From Kudoa neothunni (lineage: Eukaryota > Cnidaria): a DNA stretch of 64,000 nucleotides. The translations under genes and the position numbers were made by a program. The stretch lies in assembly GCA_964304625.1 (NCBI GenBank), contig OZ199839.1:9548001-9612000 (forward strand). The letters are read 5' to 3'. This document shows positions 1 through 11,751 of the stretch, piece after piece. Under the pieces are notes generated by a model. The model was not told where the DNA came from and made no database searches. It worked only from the letters and a program-made list of their open reading frames with translations. How positions within the stretch are numbered: position 1 is the stretch's first letter; every line of letters begins with the position of its first letter.

Positions 1-964
1 TAATAGAAAATGAATATATTCTTGATAACTTTTTCAAATACGTTGGTGTAAATTATAACCTCCATTTTGAATTAATGTTAAAATAAAAAAACAATAATTA
101 AATTTGAATCCTCAAGAAGACACATTTACAACGCATAAAATTGATTCATTTGGGAAAAGGCTTTAAATTTTGTAACCAGAAAAACAAATCCTAAATTTTT
201 GTTGCGCTTGCTTCAGTTATTATTTTTCTTTCTAACTATTCTTATTCGAGAGTTATACAAAAGAAAATGACTATTTTTGTTGTAAATAATATTCACGTGT
301 CGTTAATTTTGACTAATTTAATTTGTTTTAAACTCTAAGATCGAAGCTGTGTGTCAGAAATAATTAAATTGAGCAGAATTTAAAAAACTAAATCTGTATA
401 CAGTTTGTGAGTAAGAGTTTCTATACTTAAAAATTGTAATTGTGTCAATGTACATGTCGCTTAAGATTAAAATTTATCTTTTAATAATCTGCTATATTTG
501 ATTATTTCTGGCCTCATGCTACACTTATAAGAGTCGGAAATCATTATAATCGCGATTAGTCCAAATTATATAATATGGTTGGTAACGAAAACCACGAAAA
601 CACGAACGAATCTTGATCTTGCATCGACGTGAGAATTACATTCAGAGGTTGTGTTAGGGCGACATGATTTATCTTAAATGAATATCACACCTTGGCCGGA
701 ATATCTTGTGTTGCTCAATAAATGTTGATGTGAATTAATCTCTTCGCCGATTTAAGCTAGAAAAGAAAATGATGTGAAAAAAAGTAGACGAAATTGACAA
801 TGTGAGGGAGACGCTTTAGGGTGTTTTTAAATAAATAAACATGCGCAATAAATTGGCTTATTATATCAACTACGAGCTACTATTCTACATCAAAATAGTG
901 GAGTTGTTGCATAAATGTGATAAAGCCTAATGTTAAAAATTTTAGTTCAACCAAATAATGAGTT
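1..964. other. AT-rich stretch without a recognised gene
   Basis: I see no ORF of note, RNA gene or repeat here. It lies 3' of the REXO2-like gene and probably includes that gene's 3' UTR and terminator. No feature can be supported. Confidence 0.5.
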
Positions 965-1812
965 TCATTCTTGAGAATCGTCCAGATTAGGCATCGTCCT
1001 AAAGAAACGTTGTCTGTATGTTCTAAGAATATTGATGCTGTTTATAATATCACCATGAGCACTAAATAATTTTAAAGGTTATTTGCGCGTAGGTAATAAA
1101 TGTTTTAATTGGGAGAGAGTTACCGATGGTTTCCATCGGGAAGTTGTACAAATGTGCCTGCGCCATACCAACGTCTATAGTAAGAGTGAATAGACAATAC
1201 AAACACCAAATCCGATCATACGAAACCAACTCTTTAATACTGGAAACATCAACAATTCGATAATGAAGATGTTCGGATATTTTTGGCATGTGTCTATCGA
1301 TAAATTTTTTGTCACAATGAATAGAAGACCCTGCAATAGGGCACACACCCTTCGGGGTGTATTTTTGAAGAAACTGTAAAACCAACTCTTCGGCTTCATC
1401 GAGAGATAATTCTGGATTGTTTGCATGCTTCCACAAGACCTGACTTGGTGTGTTGATCTGTGCACCATTCCCCCATACCATTCAACACCTCATCCGGCCA
1501 ATGAATCACATAAGTAGGAGCCTTATTATCAACAATCACATAATCAGATATAAGCAGCACAGTTGGAATAATCACCTCGGCAATTATTTTCAAATCGCCA
1601 TCTGTTATTACAGTGGCAATCTCCAGAATCTTATCATTTTCAAAATCTAGGCCTGCACAAACAGATTAATCAAAAATGTTTATACAAACAAGTTCCAACA
1701 AATAACACACCTGTCATCTAAACCAACAACAACAATATTTATTAGATCCAACTCAATACAACAATACTTCCATGTCTATCCATATCATATTCCTTGATCT
1801 GTCTTCACTCAT
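965..1812 (-). CDS. REXO2: REXO2-like oligoribonuclease (DEDDh 3'-5' exonuclease), six exons, one frame break
   Basis: Oligoribonucleases degrade the short oligonucleotides left by other RNases, to mononucleotides; the animal form acts in mitochondria and cytosol. Exons on the minus strand are 1812-1768, 1717-1711, 1652-1576, 1521-1222, 1174-1124 and 1061-965. Introns are 50, 58, 54, 47 and 62 nt with GT-AG ends. The DEDDh residues are all present: D and E in WIDMEMTGLD, D in IHCDKKF, H in the NHR of exon 5, and D in AHGDI of exon 6. The family signatures HLHYRIVDVSSIKEL and CPIAG are clear. The spliced length is 577 nt, one base more than a whole number of codons. Exon 4 must therefore shift frame between KQS and LSLDEAEE, around 1408-1425. 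Otherwise the product would be about 191 aa, close to the family core length. The start at 1812 gives a short leader (MSEDRSRN) before the first motif. A mitochondrial presequence is not visible. Pseudogenisation is possible, but intron structure and catalytic residues argue for a real gene with an indel error. Confidence 0.88.
1711..1717 (-). other. REXO2: 7-nt microexon of the REXO2-like gene
   Basis: The seven bases ATGACAG sit between AG and GT. They join the end of exon 1 (WIDME) to exon 3 (GLDFEND) in frame, producing MTG. This restores the invariant EMTGLD motif of oligoribonucleases, which cannot be built without the microexon. Confidence 0.85.
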
Positions 1813-2027
1813 TTTTTTCAAGAAATATAACTGATTGCGATACAGACGAGAGTAACTCCTTACAAAAAGGTGCACAAATCCGACAAAGCGCATCGCACGC
1901 ATCTGTGCACACCTGTAGTCTGTTATTGTGAAAAAATTGCGCATGGCTTTGATTGTGATGCAGTATTTTATTGATTTTATGACAGTGGCTATTCTTAAGG
2001 ATCCATTTAATCGTCTCTTGGGACCGA

Positions 2028-3344
2028 CTATTCTCACGGAAACGAATAACTCCTCCGTTATAGGCGATATTTTAAATATGACTTCATATTTGAATAGAGC
2101 TATTTTTTAATCTAATTTTTTACGTAAAAATTGTTTGAAATTTAAAGAATAGAAACTCAACATTTTGTCTGCCCTATTTACATTGTTTAATAAGTACACT
2201 CGCATTTTTGAGCCTAATATTGTGTAATATAAACATTGTAATTTGAATGGAAAGTAAAAAAATTTGCTAATACGTAGAAACTGTTCTGTTCATGCATTCT
2301 TGTGTCACCCCACCCATCATGTCTAAATATGAATATGCGCGTGAATCCTATTTGATTATGGGGCGTTCTATTTCTTAATTTTAAAGAACTTTGAAATAAC
2401 TGAAATCTGTAGGACAAATTTATAGATTACATTACGTTGTAGAAGAGAAACTTAAGCTTTTGTAAGATATAAAATACCATTTTTTAAAAAATAATCTCGT
2501 ACTGTTAAAATTTCGAATATGGTTATTTTGGAGAAATTTTGTCGAGCGAACAGCTAAGCTAAACAACCATAGATAGCTAGTGGATAAGTTGATCAATTCT
2601 TCATTGGAGTGAAAATTGATTTTTCTGAACAATTCAAAATGCTCAAGGACAAATTAACAGTTGTTTTAACTCCAACATTGTTTATTATAATACTTACTAT
2701 ATTTCTTCGTTGGCTCGCTTTACAAAAGCCAAACAAACGTACCCAAAAAATCACCATTCAAAAATTTTCATTTTATAAATTTGCTCATTGAGATTGAGAC
2801 ATTATCAGAGGAATTAGTGCAGACAATTTAGAATCATCTTGCTTGTTAAAATTGATAAATGAGTTTAAATTAAGAAGTATAGGTTCTGTATTCACGAATA
2901 GGCACCATGAACACCTTTCTCATACTTCTGATTAAAGTAAATACATTTGTAGGGATTAAACAATAAAAACTCCCCGAAATTATGGTACAATCTTATAGAT
3001 ACATATGAAAAGTGGTTTACATCGTTGAAAAATAGTTCAAATCCAATTAATATCCATTAATTAACAACAATTTTGTTAAATTTATATTAAAAAATGTTTA
3101 GATACAAACGCACATGTTTCATAAATGATTGGAGATGATTTATTCTAAGTTAAACTGTGTGAGTTGAGACGTATTAAACTAAAGGTTTCTAACCACCATT
3201 AGATCATAAATGTGTTTACGTTTCGTTCCAATTATAATGTTTATATTATATAAAAAATTAGATTAAAAATAGCTCAATTCAAATATGAAGTCAGATTTGA
3301 AATATCGCCTGTAACGGAGGGGTTATTCGTTTCCATGAGAATAG
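2028..3344. mobile_element. DNA transposon or MITE with ~95-bp inverted terminal repeats
   Basis: Bases 2028-2125 and 3250-3344 are reverse complements over almost their whole length, with only a few mismatches. Both outer ends begin CTATTCTC followed by GGAAACGAATAAC. The 1.1 kb between them holds only short ORFs that match nothing I know, so the element looks non-autonomous or decayed. I do not see a clear target-site duplication and cannot assign a superfamily. Its left end lies about 215 bp upstream of the REXO2-like start codon, so it may overlap that gene's promoter. Confidence 0.8.
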
Positions 3345-5600
3345 CCTCTGCCTAATTTTATATTTGTGATTAATTTATTTAAACGATATTATTATTAATT
3401 GAATTTTTATCGTTGTTACCACCCGATCATCCACCATAATGTATAGTGATAAATTAGATGTTTCTGTTATAGCTAACAACTATACATAAATTATCTCTAC
3501 ACTTCCTTGATTCGTAGCTTTTATACAAAAAAAGAAATTCTGACGCGAAAACAAGCATCTGTAAGTTAAGGATCCCGCGTCCGTAATACTATTCTCCGTA
3601 ATATTTTTGAGATCTGAAAGAGATTCCAACGTACATATTATTCGTTAAGTTTTCTAATATTTTAATATATATTTTTATTCGAATTTCACATTCACATAAA
3701 AATATATCGACTTATTGGTAATTATAATGTCTGTGACTCCAGGAAATCTCCCATTTCCGCGCTTTTTTCACGATTATATTTATCAATGAAAAAATAATAT
3801 CGATGGCAAAGATTCAGCTCTTGAAATTAATTTCTAAATTTTGACCAATTTTGGATTCGGGATAAATCGTCGTCCCGTGTAATCTCCTTCTTGTTTACAA
3901 AAACTTGCCAGTTTCATTATTTGTCACATATTTTAATATATTTGTTATATCAAATCACTTAAATTATTTTTTAAGACAATTATTTGAACAACAAGATAAT
4001 TTAAGTGCTCATTATAATGGTGTTACATTTTACAAACTGATCAAATCAATTTTCTCATGTCCAACCGATGAAATGTAACTTTCATTGCGAGTTATTATGT
4101 TAAAACATGATATTTAGTTTTTTAATTTTTTCCCGTCAATTTATATTCACTGGATAATATTATATGATTGAATTTGTTTGAAAATGGGAGCATGAAAGAT
4201 TTAAATACTATAAAACTTTGAAAGTTGACATTTTAATGTGTCCATTATCTTCAAAAAAAATTAGTAACTGTTATGTTTGTCATAAAATAATAAAGTATCA
4301 CACAAATTTCTGGACTACTCTGCTTGAGTAACGTAAAAAATCTGAAACGTTGAAAAAAACATTTTTTAATAGCATTTAATAATTGATTTTATGGAAATAC
4401 AATATTTTGTTAAGAATGCGAATGTAGAATTATTCAAGTGCCATAAATAAACGATAAATTTTTTGAATTTCTTGTCAAATAATCCCTATCAGATTTCAAA
4501 TTCTCCATGTTAATGAATTGAAAAGAAAAATTCTTCCACTATAAAAAATTTTCTTTAACTAAATTCAGAAAATGTTGTGCGGTAAATACTAGTTTTATCT
4601 AATGAATTCTTAAATAACTAACTTATCGTTATTGGAATAGTTTATTTGTCCATTTATGTTAACATCGACTTTTTGAACATAGAAAAAAAAAGACTAAAAT
4701 ATGAATATTTTCAAAAACAAATTTACAATAATACAATTAAAACAAAGATAAATTGTTCTTAAAATGTTGTTGAGAAGATGTATTCCTTCGCCCATGATAA
4801 ATCGGTATCATTCTTCAATATGATATTCCTCAAGATATGAGGATGATACTCCCCGTTTTATTCGAAGAAATTTTATTTTTAAGCTCCCCCAGCATCATTC
4901 TATAGTATTTGTGTGGGAACCGTCCTGCATGTATTCTTTCGAGTGACTGACCCTTTTTGGATTTCTCTTTTTATGATAGGAGAAATTTTTTTAATTTTCA
5001 ATGGGTGATTAGCAGAGTATCGCAGTTTTTTCAACCATGTTGAAACTGTTGACAACCGTATCATTTTGATTGGTAATTAAAATGGTTTCATTCATGCGCC
5101 AAATGTATAAATTTTTAAAAAATTTTTATTTTAAGTTTTGAGACGAACCGTCTACAACTGCGTTCGAAAAGAAGGTTTCATATTTGGAGCTTTGTTCATT
5201 AACTTTTAGATACAAATGTATGAACAAATATTTCATAATTAATGACAAACAGCTAATGGTAAACAAAAACGAAGAAATGGTTAATCTATTTACTTTTTTA
5301 TGTAAAAAAATAATTTAAGTGATTTTATATAGTCAATGAGTTGAAATATATGAGGAATAATGAAATTGGGAAGTCATTTTTGAAGCTGAATTTTTGCTTT
5401 CCATATTTTATTAAATAGAATTGTAAAATAACTGGCGCTAAAAAAGATGCAGAAAAAAGGTTCTTTTCAGGTTTCACAGGCTTTATGATTAACGAAATCA
5501 ATTTCCCGTAAAAAAAGAATGATCTTCATGCAGGCGTTGAGACTTTCATCTGTTAAACGTGATCGTAGGTTGGTTTTTATGCTGTTTAGATGTTAGGAGG
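3345..5600. other. AT-rich intergenic DNA, nothing recognised
   Basis: No ORF above 60 codons with family resemblance, no RNA gene and no clear repeat were found. Short imperfect palindromes occur, for example around 4806-4850, but such structures are expected in DNA of this composition. Confidence 0.5.
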
Positions 5601-7120
5601 ATTTTTCACATTAATAAGTAGAACCAAACATTGTTAATACAGAAGTACTCACACGATGTAGTGTGGAATTTGTGACAGGAAGCGCGTTCCAAGTTTTGGC
5701 AATCAGTTGATGATCTGCAGGTTGAAGCCTTCTGATTTCTGCCCACTTGCGTTGAATCCCCAACTCTGCTCGCTGCCGTTCAAGTCTTTCTAAATCGTCA
5801 TTCATTGAGTTGAACTTATTTATCCCCCATGTCTGAGGCCTTCAGGTCAACAACTTGTAATTCGAAATCTCTGATGGAAACACCAGGGATATAACTAAAA
5901 TCAGCGCCATCTACTTCACCCTCATGTGGATGGGTTATAAACTTAAACAGCCGGCGGCGTTCATCAAATTCTCCAAATCGCTCTTTGAATGTTTACAGAA
6001 GATTAGATGTAAAGCCTGCTAGCTGCTCAAGATCAAAATGCTGAGCGGAGCCACTTAGTGCTAATTAACTCTGGATGCTCGACATTTTGTATTTTAAGAT
6101 AAGTCTCACTTTCGCTCAGACAAGCCGCGAAACGGCTGAGTGCCTTCTCCCTTGACAGCCAACGCACGTCGTTGTACAAAAGCAGGCCGAAATAATTATT
6201 CCTAACTTCATCCAGCAGATTCTTAAATAGGCGATCATTTACGCTCGAGAAACAATAAAGTTGACCAGCGACGTCACCTAACTGTTCGCCTACCATCTGA
6301 ACACAAAGCTCCTCATGATGTATGATATAATGAAAATTTAAAAATATTTTTCTTTTCATGCCCACAAAGAGGCGATACGAATCCCCTGTTTTTACCTACC
6401 ATATACGGAGCACCATCAGTACACACTGAAATAAGTTTATCCATTGGTAAATTTTTTTTGACGAAATCGGTAAAACGACCTTAATAAATTCTCCCCTCTG
6501 GTAGTCCCTTTCATGAAAAAAACTGCAAGGCTCTATTCTTGAAATGTGTCGCCAACACTATACACTATAGCTTGCAATTACGCTAAATTGTGACGAACTA
6601 CTCATGTCTGTTGATTCATCCAAAACCAGAGGAAGATGTTACGGTCGTGAACAGTTCTAGCCGACAGAGACATGTTTTCTATTCTTTGGATTATTTGTTG
6701 CTTATCCAAAAAGTCGACAAAAAGTTCATTGGTAACATCAAACATGAATGATTTAACTTTTCCCCGTCTGTGAACGGTTTTTCCGTTTCTCACAATGGCT
6801 AAGGTACTAGCAAAGCTAGCCGAATTCCAATCACCATTTTGGATCCAAACAGGGAGTTGCTGTTGACTAGTTTTCACTTTTAAAAATAGCTCTCAACGTG
6901 CTTTCTCTAGGCTGTCGCCAGCAGGGTATTTTGACGCAAATGTAATATGGCGTGTGTAAAAAGCCCCTGTATATTTTACCGTTTCATGGATGAAATTTTA
7001 TCGTTGCAAATTAGGCACATTGCCAAATTTCCTCTTTCCACAAAGGCAAATTTCATATGTCCACTTCTGCTGAAATGTACGATAATCTTCGCCTCTTTTT
7101 GGATTATCCATTTTCTACAA
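5600..7120 (-). pseudogene. Decayed hAT transposase of the ZBED5/SCAND3-like group
   Basis: Reading the minus strand from about 7115 downward, the parts of a hAT transposase appear in order but in different frames. First is a BED-type zinc finger start with GHMKFAFVE and CLIC (about 7060-6990). Next comes the N-terminal region 6877-6602. The catalytic core is at 6365-6033, with FHYIIHHEELCVQ and VRWLSREKALSRF, which match the FHCIIHQEALC and VRWLSRG patterns of the ZBED5/SCAND3 class. The C-terminal dimerisation segment ends in FGSTY at 5805-5611. Several stops and frame changes separate the pieces, so no active transposase can be made. Terminal inverted repeats and an 8-bp duplication were not identified. 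Confidence 0.85.
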
Positions 7121-7474
7121 GGATTTAACTAAAAAGCGAACGAAACGGAGGAGTTTACTCCTTAATTCTACGACACGACTTTGTACAAGCCCTTTTGTAT
7201 ATGCACACAACTACCGCTATTTTAAGAGACAAAATGTGGCAAGCATAATGGAGTAATGTCTGCTACATTTATATAGCATGAATTTTAGGGATACATGAAT
7301 CTATGATACAACGACATACACGTTTGTCTCATTCTAAAATTACTGCGAATCGGATTTCTAATGACCTACCACACATATGCGCAAACGAATATAAAAAAAA
7401 TGTTCTTCTAGCTTATAAGTTTTCGGAGAGCCATAGGTTCCTGATCCGTGCTCTAGCAGATGAAAAAACAACCA
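7121..7474. other. Intergenic DNA between hAT and piggyBac remnants
   Basis: A 64-codon ORF at 7303-7497 runs into the piggyBac terminal repeat and resembles nothing. It is not called. Nothing else is visible. Confidence 0.4.
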
Positions 7475-8597
7475 CCCTCCAACGGGCTTTGGGGTAAAAA
7501 AGACCCCTAGACTTTTATTCTTTTGATGTATTTATAAAATCATTATAAAGTTATGGGGAAAATATGAGGAGATTCTGCCCACGGAATATTGAGAAAACAA
7601 TCAATTACTGCATAATTAATCCTCAGTGATCTGTTCCGGTATGATTAAGTATTATTTCGTAGTAACTCGTGATTAGAATGTTAAGTATGTTTAACCCCGT
7701 TTGAAATAACGACAAACAAAAAATCATAATGAAAAATAAAATATAAATTCTATTAAAGGCACTCTATGCAGTAAAAATGCAGAATACTGACCGTAATCAA
7801 AAACAGCCACAACTAACCCAAATCAACCATGATGAATAATTTATTTTTAGTTTTGATCCAACATGAATTTTCATTTAATGATTTCTTTTAGATATAAAGA
7901 TAGTTGTTGTAATCTATTATATATCTCCTAATCCCTCGTAACCATTTTTACAGGTCATAACAGTCAATTGAGAAAAGCATCCTTTGTGTATTCTACAACT
8001 TAAGTGTGGCAACTGAATTCTATGTGTTGTCACAATTTCTCCATAGCGGTTACCTATTATTAAATGCAGGAATTTATAAAAAGGAGATTTTTATATTTAG
8101 TACAAAAATCAGATATTCAGTTGTAGCAACTGTTTAACTTTAAAACCAAAAATAAATTATTTGAAGAAATTCGGGCATTTCTACCATAAATTGTTTAATA
8201 AATAGCACACAAGTCAAACGCATAATTGTAGGAATAATTATCAAGCTAACTATAATCTCTCATTGGTGAATGCTGTCACGATTCTACAAATATACCTTTA
8301 AATTGTTAAAAACCTTATTTATTAGGAGATATTTATCGTTTGCGGGGCTAGTAACATGGATAATTTTGTTTGTTTGGGGTAATAAACACTGGCGACACAT
8401 TATTCGTTAAAACAATGGTTAACGACATATATGACGCCACGTAATTAAGCGGATTATCTCGAATAATAATTATTCAATTTCTCAATATTTCTCGGGCAGA
8501 AATTTTCAAAATCTTCCATATCATTTAGTGATGAATTTCTGCATCCATTGAACTAAAAAAATCTTGGGGTTTATTTTACCCCAAAGCCCTTTGGAGG
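7475..8597 (-). mobile_element. Internally deleted piggyBac-type element
   Basis: The left end, CCCTCCAACGGGCTTTGGGG from 7475, and the right end, CCCCAAAGCCCTTTGGAGG ending near 8597, are inverted copies. Both match the ends of the piggyBac element at 27.5-29.5 kb. Subterminal sequence also matches, in inverted orientation. About 7550-7640 resembles the complement of 29310-29400, including GAAAACAATCA and CATAATTAATCCTCAGT. About 8370-8500 resembles the complement of 27590-27700. No transposase is left, so this is a non-autonomous derivative of the same family. The flanking TTAA target sites are eroded. Confidence 0.8.
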
Positions 8598-9578
8598 AAA
8601 AAAATGTTGTGTGAAAAGATATAATCAATATTTCACATAAATTTGTTACGAATCTATGTATTAAAATAATTTAGAGGAATAGATGAAATTTTAAGTATTC
8701 TAGCTAATTCTTAAATATTCTATGAACAAAGTAAGACCCTAAACCCGTCAGAGGATTAAAAATTTATTTGACGATAACAAAAAATTTAATATCCTACAAA
8801 ACATTAAAATATAAAAGAAAAAAGTAATAGCACATGTCCCGTTTGTGCAATGAGAATTTTTTATCACAGCAACTACAACTTACAAGCTGGTTACAGATTA
8901 ATTAAATATAGTCAAAACAGGTACCATCCGAATATTACTTACCATGCTAATAGCCATTTTTTTGTTTGTTTCATAAATATAATGGTTCTATATTAGGAGT
9001 AAGTCAGAACATTTATTTTTGTTATCTTCATCCTTAATCACTGTTGTTTTAAAAATTCTATTGGGTTTCTTTAAAATTGTTCCCAAACAACACCAGAGCC
9101 TATTATAAAAAGAATCCATAAATATAAAAAAACACATCCAAGGCTACAAATCTCAATGTATGCGCAATAAGTATCAATTAACCTAGTTAAAAATAGGGCC
9201 TAAATAATTTATTTTTTGGAAAAATAGACTTCAGCAAAAGCACTAATCACTTAAGGCAGATCCATCAGTAATGGCCAAATTTAACTTAAATTAAATGCCT
9301 ATAAGACACACGCGAAAGCCATCGCTAATTCCCCTAACTCCTCCAATACAGACTAAGACTAAGTAAACAGCCAACTCTCTACAACACGATCTATTGACCT
9401 TAATCATCCTCCAAGACTACAAGCGACTGACTAACATTCAAAAGTACACAAACGCAGCAGAAAAAGCAAAAAAAGACAAACACAACAACATCCTAATTTA
9501 GTGTTATAAACCAATGTGACTATGTATATATATATCGCGGTGATCAAATTCTAGCGAAAACAAGAACGCCTAGGAGTC
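8598..9578. other. 3' flank of HSP90; no gene seen
   Basis: AT-rich. It probably carries the HSP90 3' UTR on the minus strand. A more GC-balanced stretch at about 9290-9540 directly follows the HSP90 stop and may be untranslated exon. No coding feature is recognised. Confidence 0.45.
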
Positions 9579-11684
9579 TTAATCGACAGTTTCCATATCT
9601 TCATCTTCAAGGGCTTCAGCACCAGTAGCATTTTGACTTTGGGTGGTGTTATCATCCAATGTTTCAATTCCAAGACCCATTTGGATCATCTTATTGAGAC
9701 GAGCGGAAAGTTGGCTGGGATCGGGTATGACGAACCCAGAGCTCACCAATGAAACATCGAACAACAACTGGGTGACATCCTTAGCAATTTTGTCGTTGGT
9801 ATCGGCGGTGACACGAGCCAAAAGACTCTTAATGATGTTGTTGTCAGGGTTGATTTCCAAGTGTTTTTTGGCAGACATGTAGCTCATAGTAGAGGAATCC
9901 TTGAGAGCTTGAGCACGCATGATTCTTTCCATATTAGCAGACCAACCATATTGGCCAGAAACCACACAACAAGGAGAATCAACCATACGTTTGGACACTT
10001 TGACATCCTCGACGTTGGTTCCAAGAACCTCTTTCATGAATTTGCACAAAGGTTCAAAGGTTGTTTTCTTCTCTTCGAATTGTTTTTTCTCTTCTTCGGT
10101 TTCGGGAAGTTCGAGACCATCCTTGGTGACTGAGACAAAGTTCTTTCCGTCGTATTCCTTCAACTGGGACATCATGTATTCATCCATAGGCTCGTCCATG
10201 AAAATAACTTCACAGCCGGAGGCGACAACTCTCTCAACGAATGCACTCTTAGAAATTTGAGCGATGCTTTCACCAGCCATGTAGTAGATATCTTTTTGGT
10301 TCTCCTTCATTCTGGAGACGTAATCTTTGAGGAAAATTTTTTCGCCACCAGTAGTAGTGCTGGTTTCGAACATAATTAGTTCAGCCAATCGAGCCTTGTT
10401 TTGGTGATCTTCGTGGATACCCAATTTGATATTTTTTCCAAATTGAGTGTAGAACACTTTGTAGTCTTCGGCGTTTTGTTTGATTTCCTCAAAGAGCTCA
10501 ATGCACTTTTGGTGAGATTCTTTTTGATGATCTTGAGAATTTTGCTTTGTTGAAGAGTTTCACGTGAAATATTCAATGGTAGATCCTCAGAGTCGACAAT
10601 ACCACGGATGAATTTCAAGTAATCCGGCATCAAATCCATGCAGTTGTCCATAATGAACACACGTCTCACATACAGTTTCACTTGACTGACTGTCTTCTTG
10701 CTTTCAAACATGTCGAATGGGGCACGTCTGGGAACAAAGAGAATAGCTTTGAATTCGAGTTGACCTTCCACACTGAAATGTTTCACAGCAAGTTGATCTT
10801 CCCAATCGTTGCTGATGCTTTTGTAGAATTCACTATACTCCTCTTTGGTGACATCGGAGGGAGCACGAGTCCAAATAGGCTTGACTTTGTTGACCTGCTC
10901 GATATCGATGTAATGTTCGGTGACAGTCTTCTTTTTCTTTTCCTCTTTGTTCCCTTCATCATCCTCTACCTCTTCGACTTTTTGGTCTTCAGTGGCAGCG
11001 GTAGTTTCAGGCTCCTCTTCTTCAATCTCCTTTTCACGGGTCTTCTCACAATGAAGTCTAATGGGTAGTTGATGAATTGGGAGTACTTCTTGATAATGTC
11101 TTTCAAACGGTTGGCTTCCAAGTATTGAAGATCGTCCTCTTTCATGTGAAGAATAATCTTGGTTCCACGACCGAGAGGCTCAGAATGATCCGGAGCCACA
11201 GTGAAGGTACCAGATGCGGATGATACCCATCTGTATTGTTCATCATCATTGTGTTTGGACACAACCTCAACGGTGTCAGCGACGAGGAAGGACGAGTAGA
11301 AACCAACACCAAATTGACCAATCATAGCAATATCTGCTCCAGCTTGAAGAGCCTCAACAAAAGCCCTAGTTCCAGATTGAGCAATAGTACCCAAATTTTT
11401 GATAAGGTCAGCATTGGTCATACCGATACCGGTATCCAAAATGGTAAGAGTTTTGGCGTTTTTATCAGGAATGATATCAATGGTGAGGTCCTTCTTCTCG
11501 CCCAAAATGTCGTGATCAGTCATACTCAGCATACGAATCTTATCCAATGCATCTGAAGCATTGGAAATCAATTCACGGATAACAACATCCTTATTGAGTA
11601 GAATGTGTTAACAATCAAACTCATAAGCTGAGCAATCTCAGCCTGAAAGTGATATGTGCTAGTATCAGCCGACTTAGTTGCCAT
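9579..11684 (-). CDS. HSP90: Cytosolic HSP90 chaperone, intronless, three single-base frame breaks
   Basis: HSP90 is the ATP-dependent dimeric chaperone of the cytosol that matures kinases, receptors and other clients. The start at 11684 gives [20 protein letters not shown]. The GHKL ATPase motifs follow: [15 protein letters not shown], and GQFGVGFYS. Next are an acidic charged linker (about 10920-11040), a middle domain ([40 protein letters not shown]) and a C-terminal dimerisation domain ([13 protein letters not shown]). The chain ends METVD. Homology needs a frame change at 11594-11595, 11063-11065 and 10507-10510. Each could be mended by one extra base in a run of A or C. With three added bases the length is 703 codons including the stop, normal for the family. 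No intron is seen. A heat shock element 55 bp upstream and strong conservation argue against a dead retrocopy, so sequencing or assembly error is the likeliest cause of the breaks. Confidence 0.93.
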
Positions 11685-11738
11685 TTTCCTCTCAAACCTA
11701 ATCGTAGCTCACGAGGCAAGCAGCTAATACATACTATG

Positions 11739-11751
11739 GAATGTTCTAGAA
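11739..11751 (-). promoter_or_regulatory. Heat shock element upstream of HSP90
   Basis: GAA, TTC and GAA alternate with exact two-base spacing (GAATGTTCTAGAA), giving three head-to-tail HSF half-sites. The element is 55 bp upstream of the HSP90 start codon. A looser TTCAAAGAA lies near 11813-11821. This is what a heat-inducible HSP90 promoter should look like. Confidence 0.8.

Noticed and set aside
1062-1481. A 139-codon minus ORF as a gene of its own
   Set aside because: Its start and last third are artefacts: it covers part of REXO2 exon 4, an intron and exon 5 in the wrong frame, then another intron.
7303-7497. A 64-codon plus ORF
   Set aside because: It ends inside the piggyBac terminal repeat and has no recognisable content.
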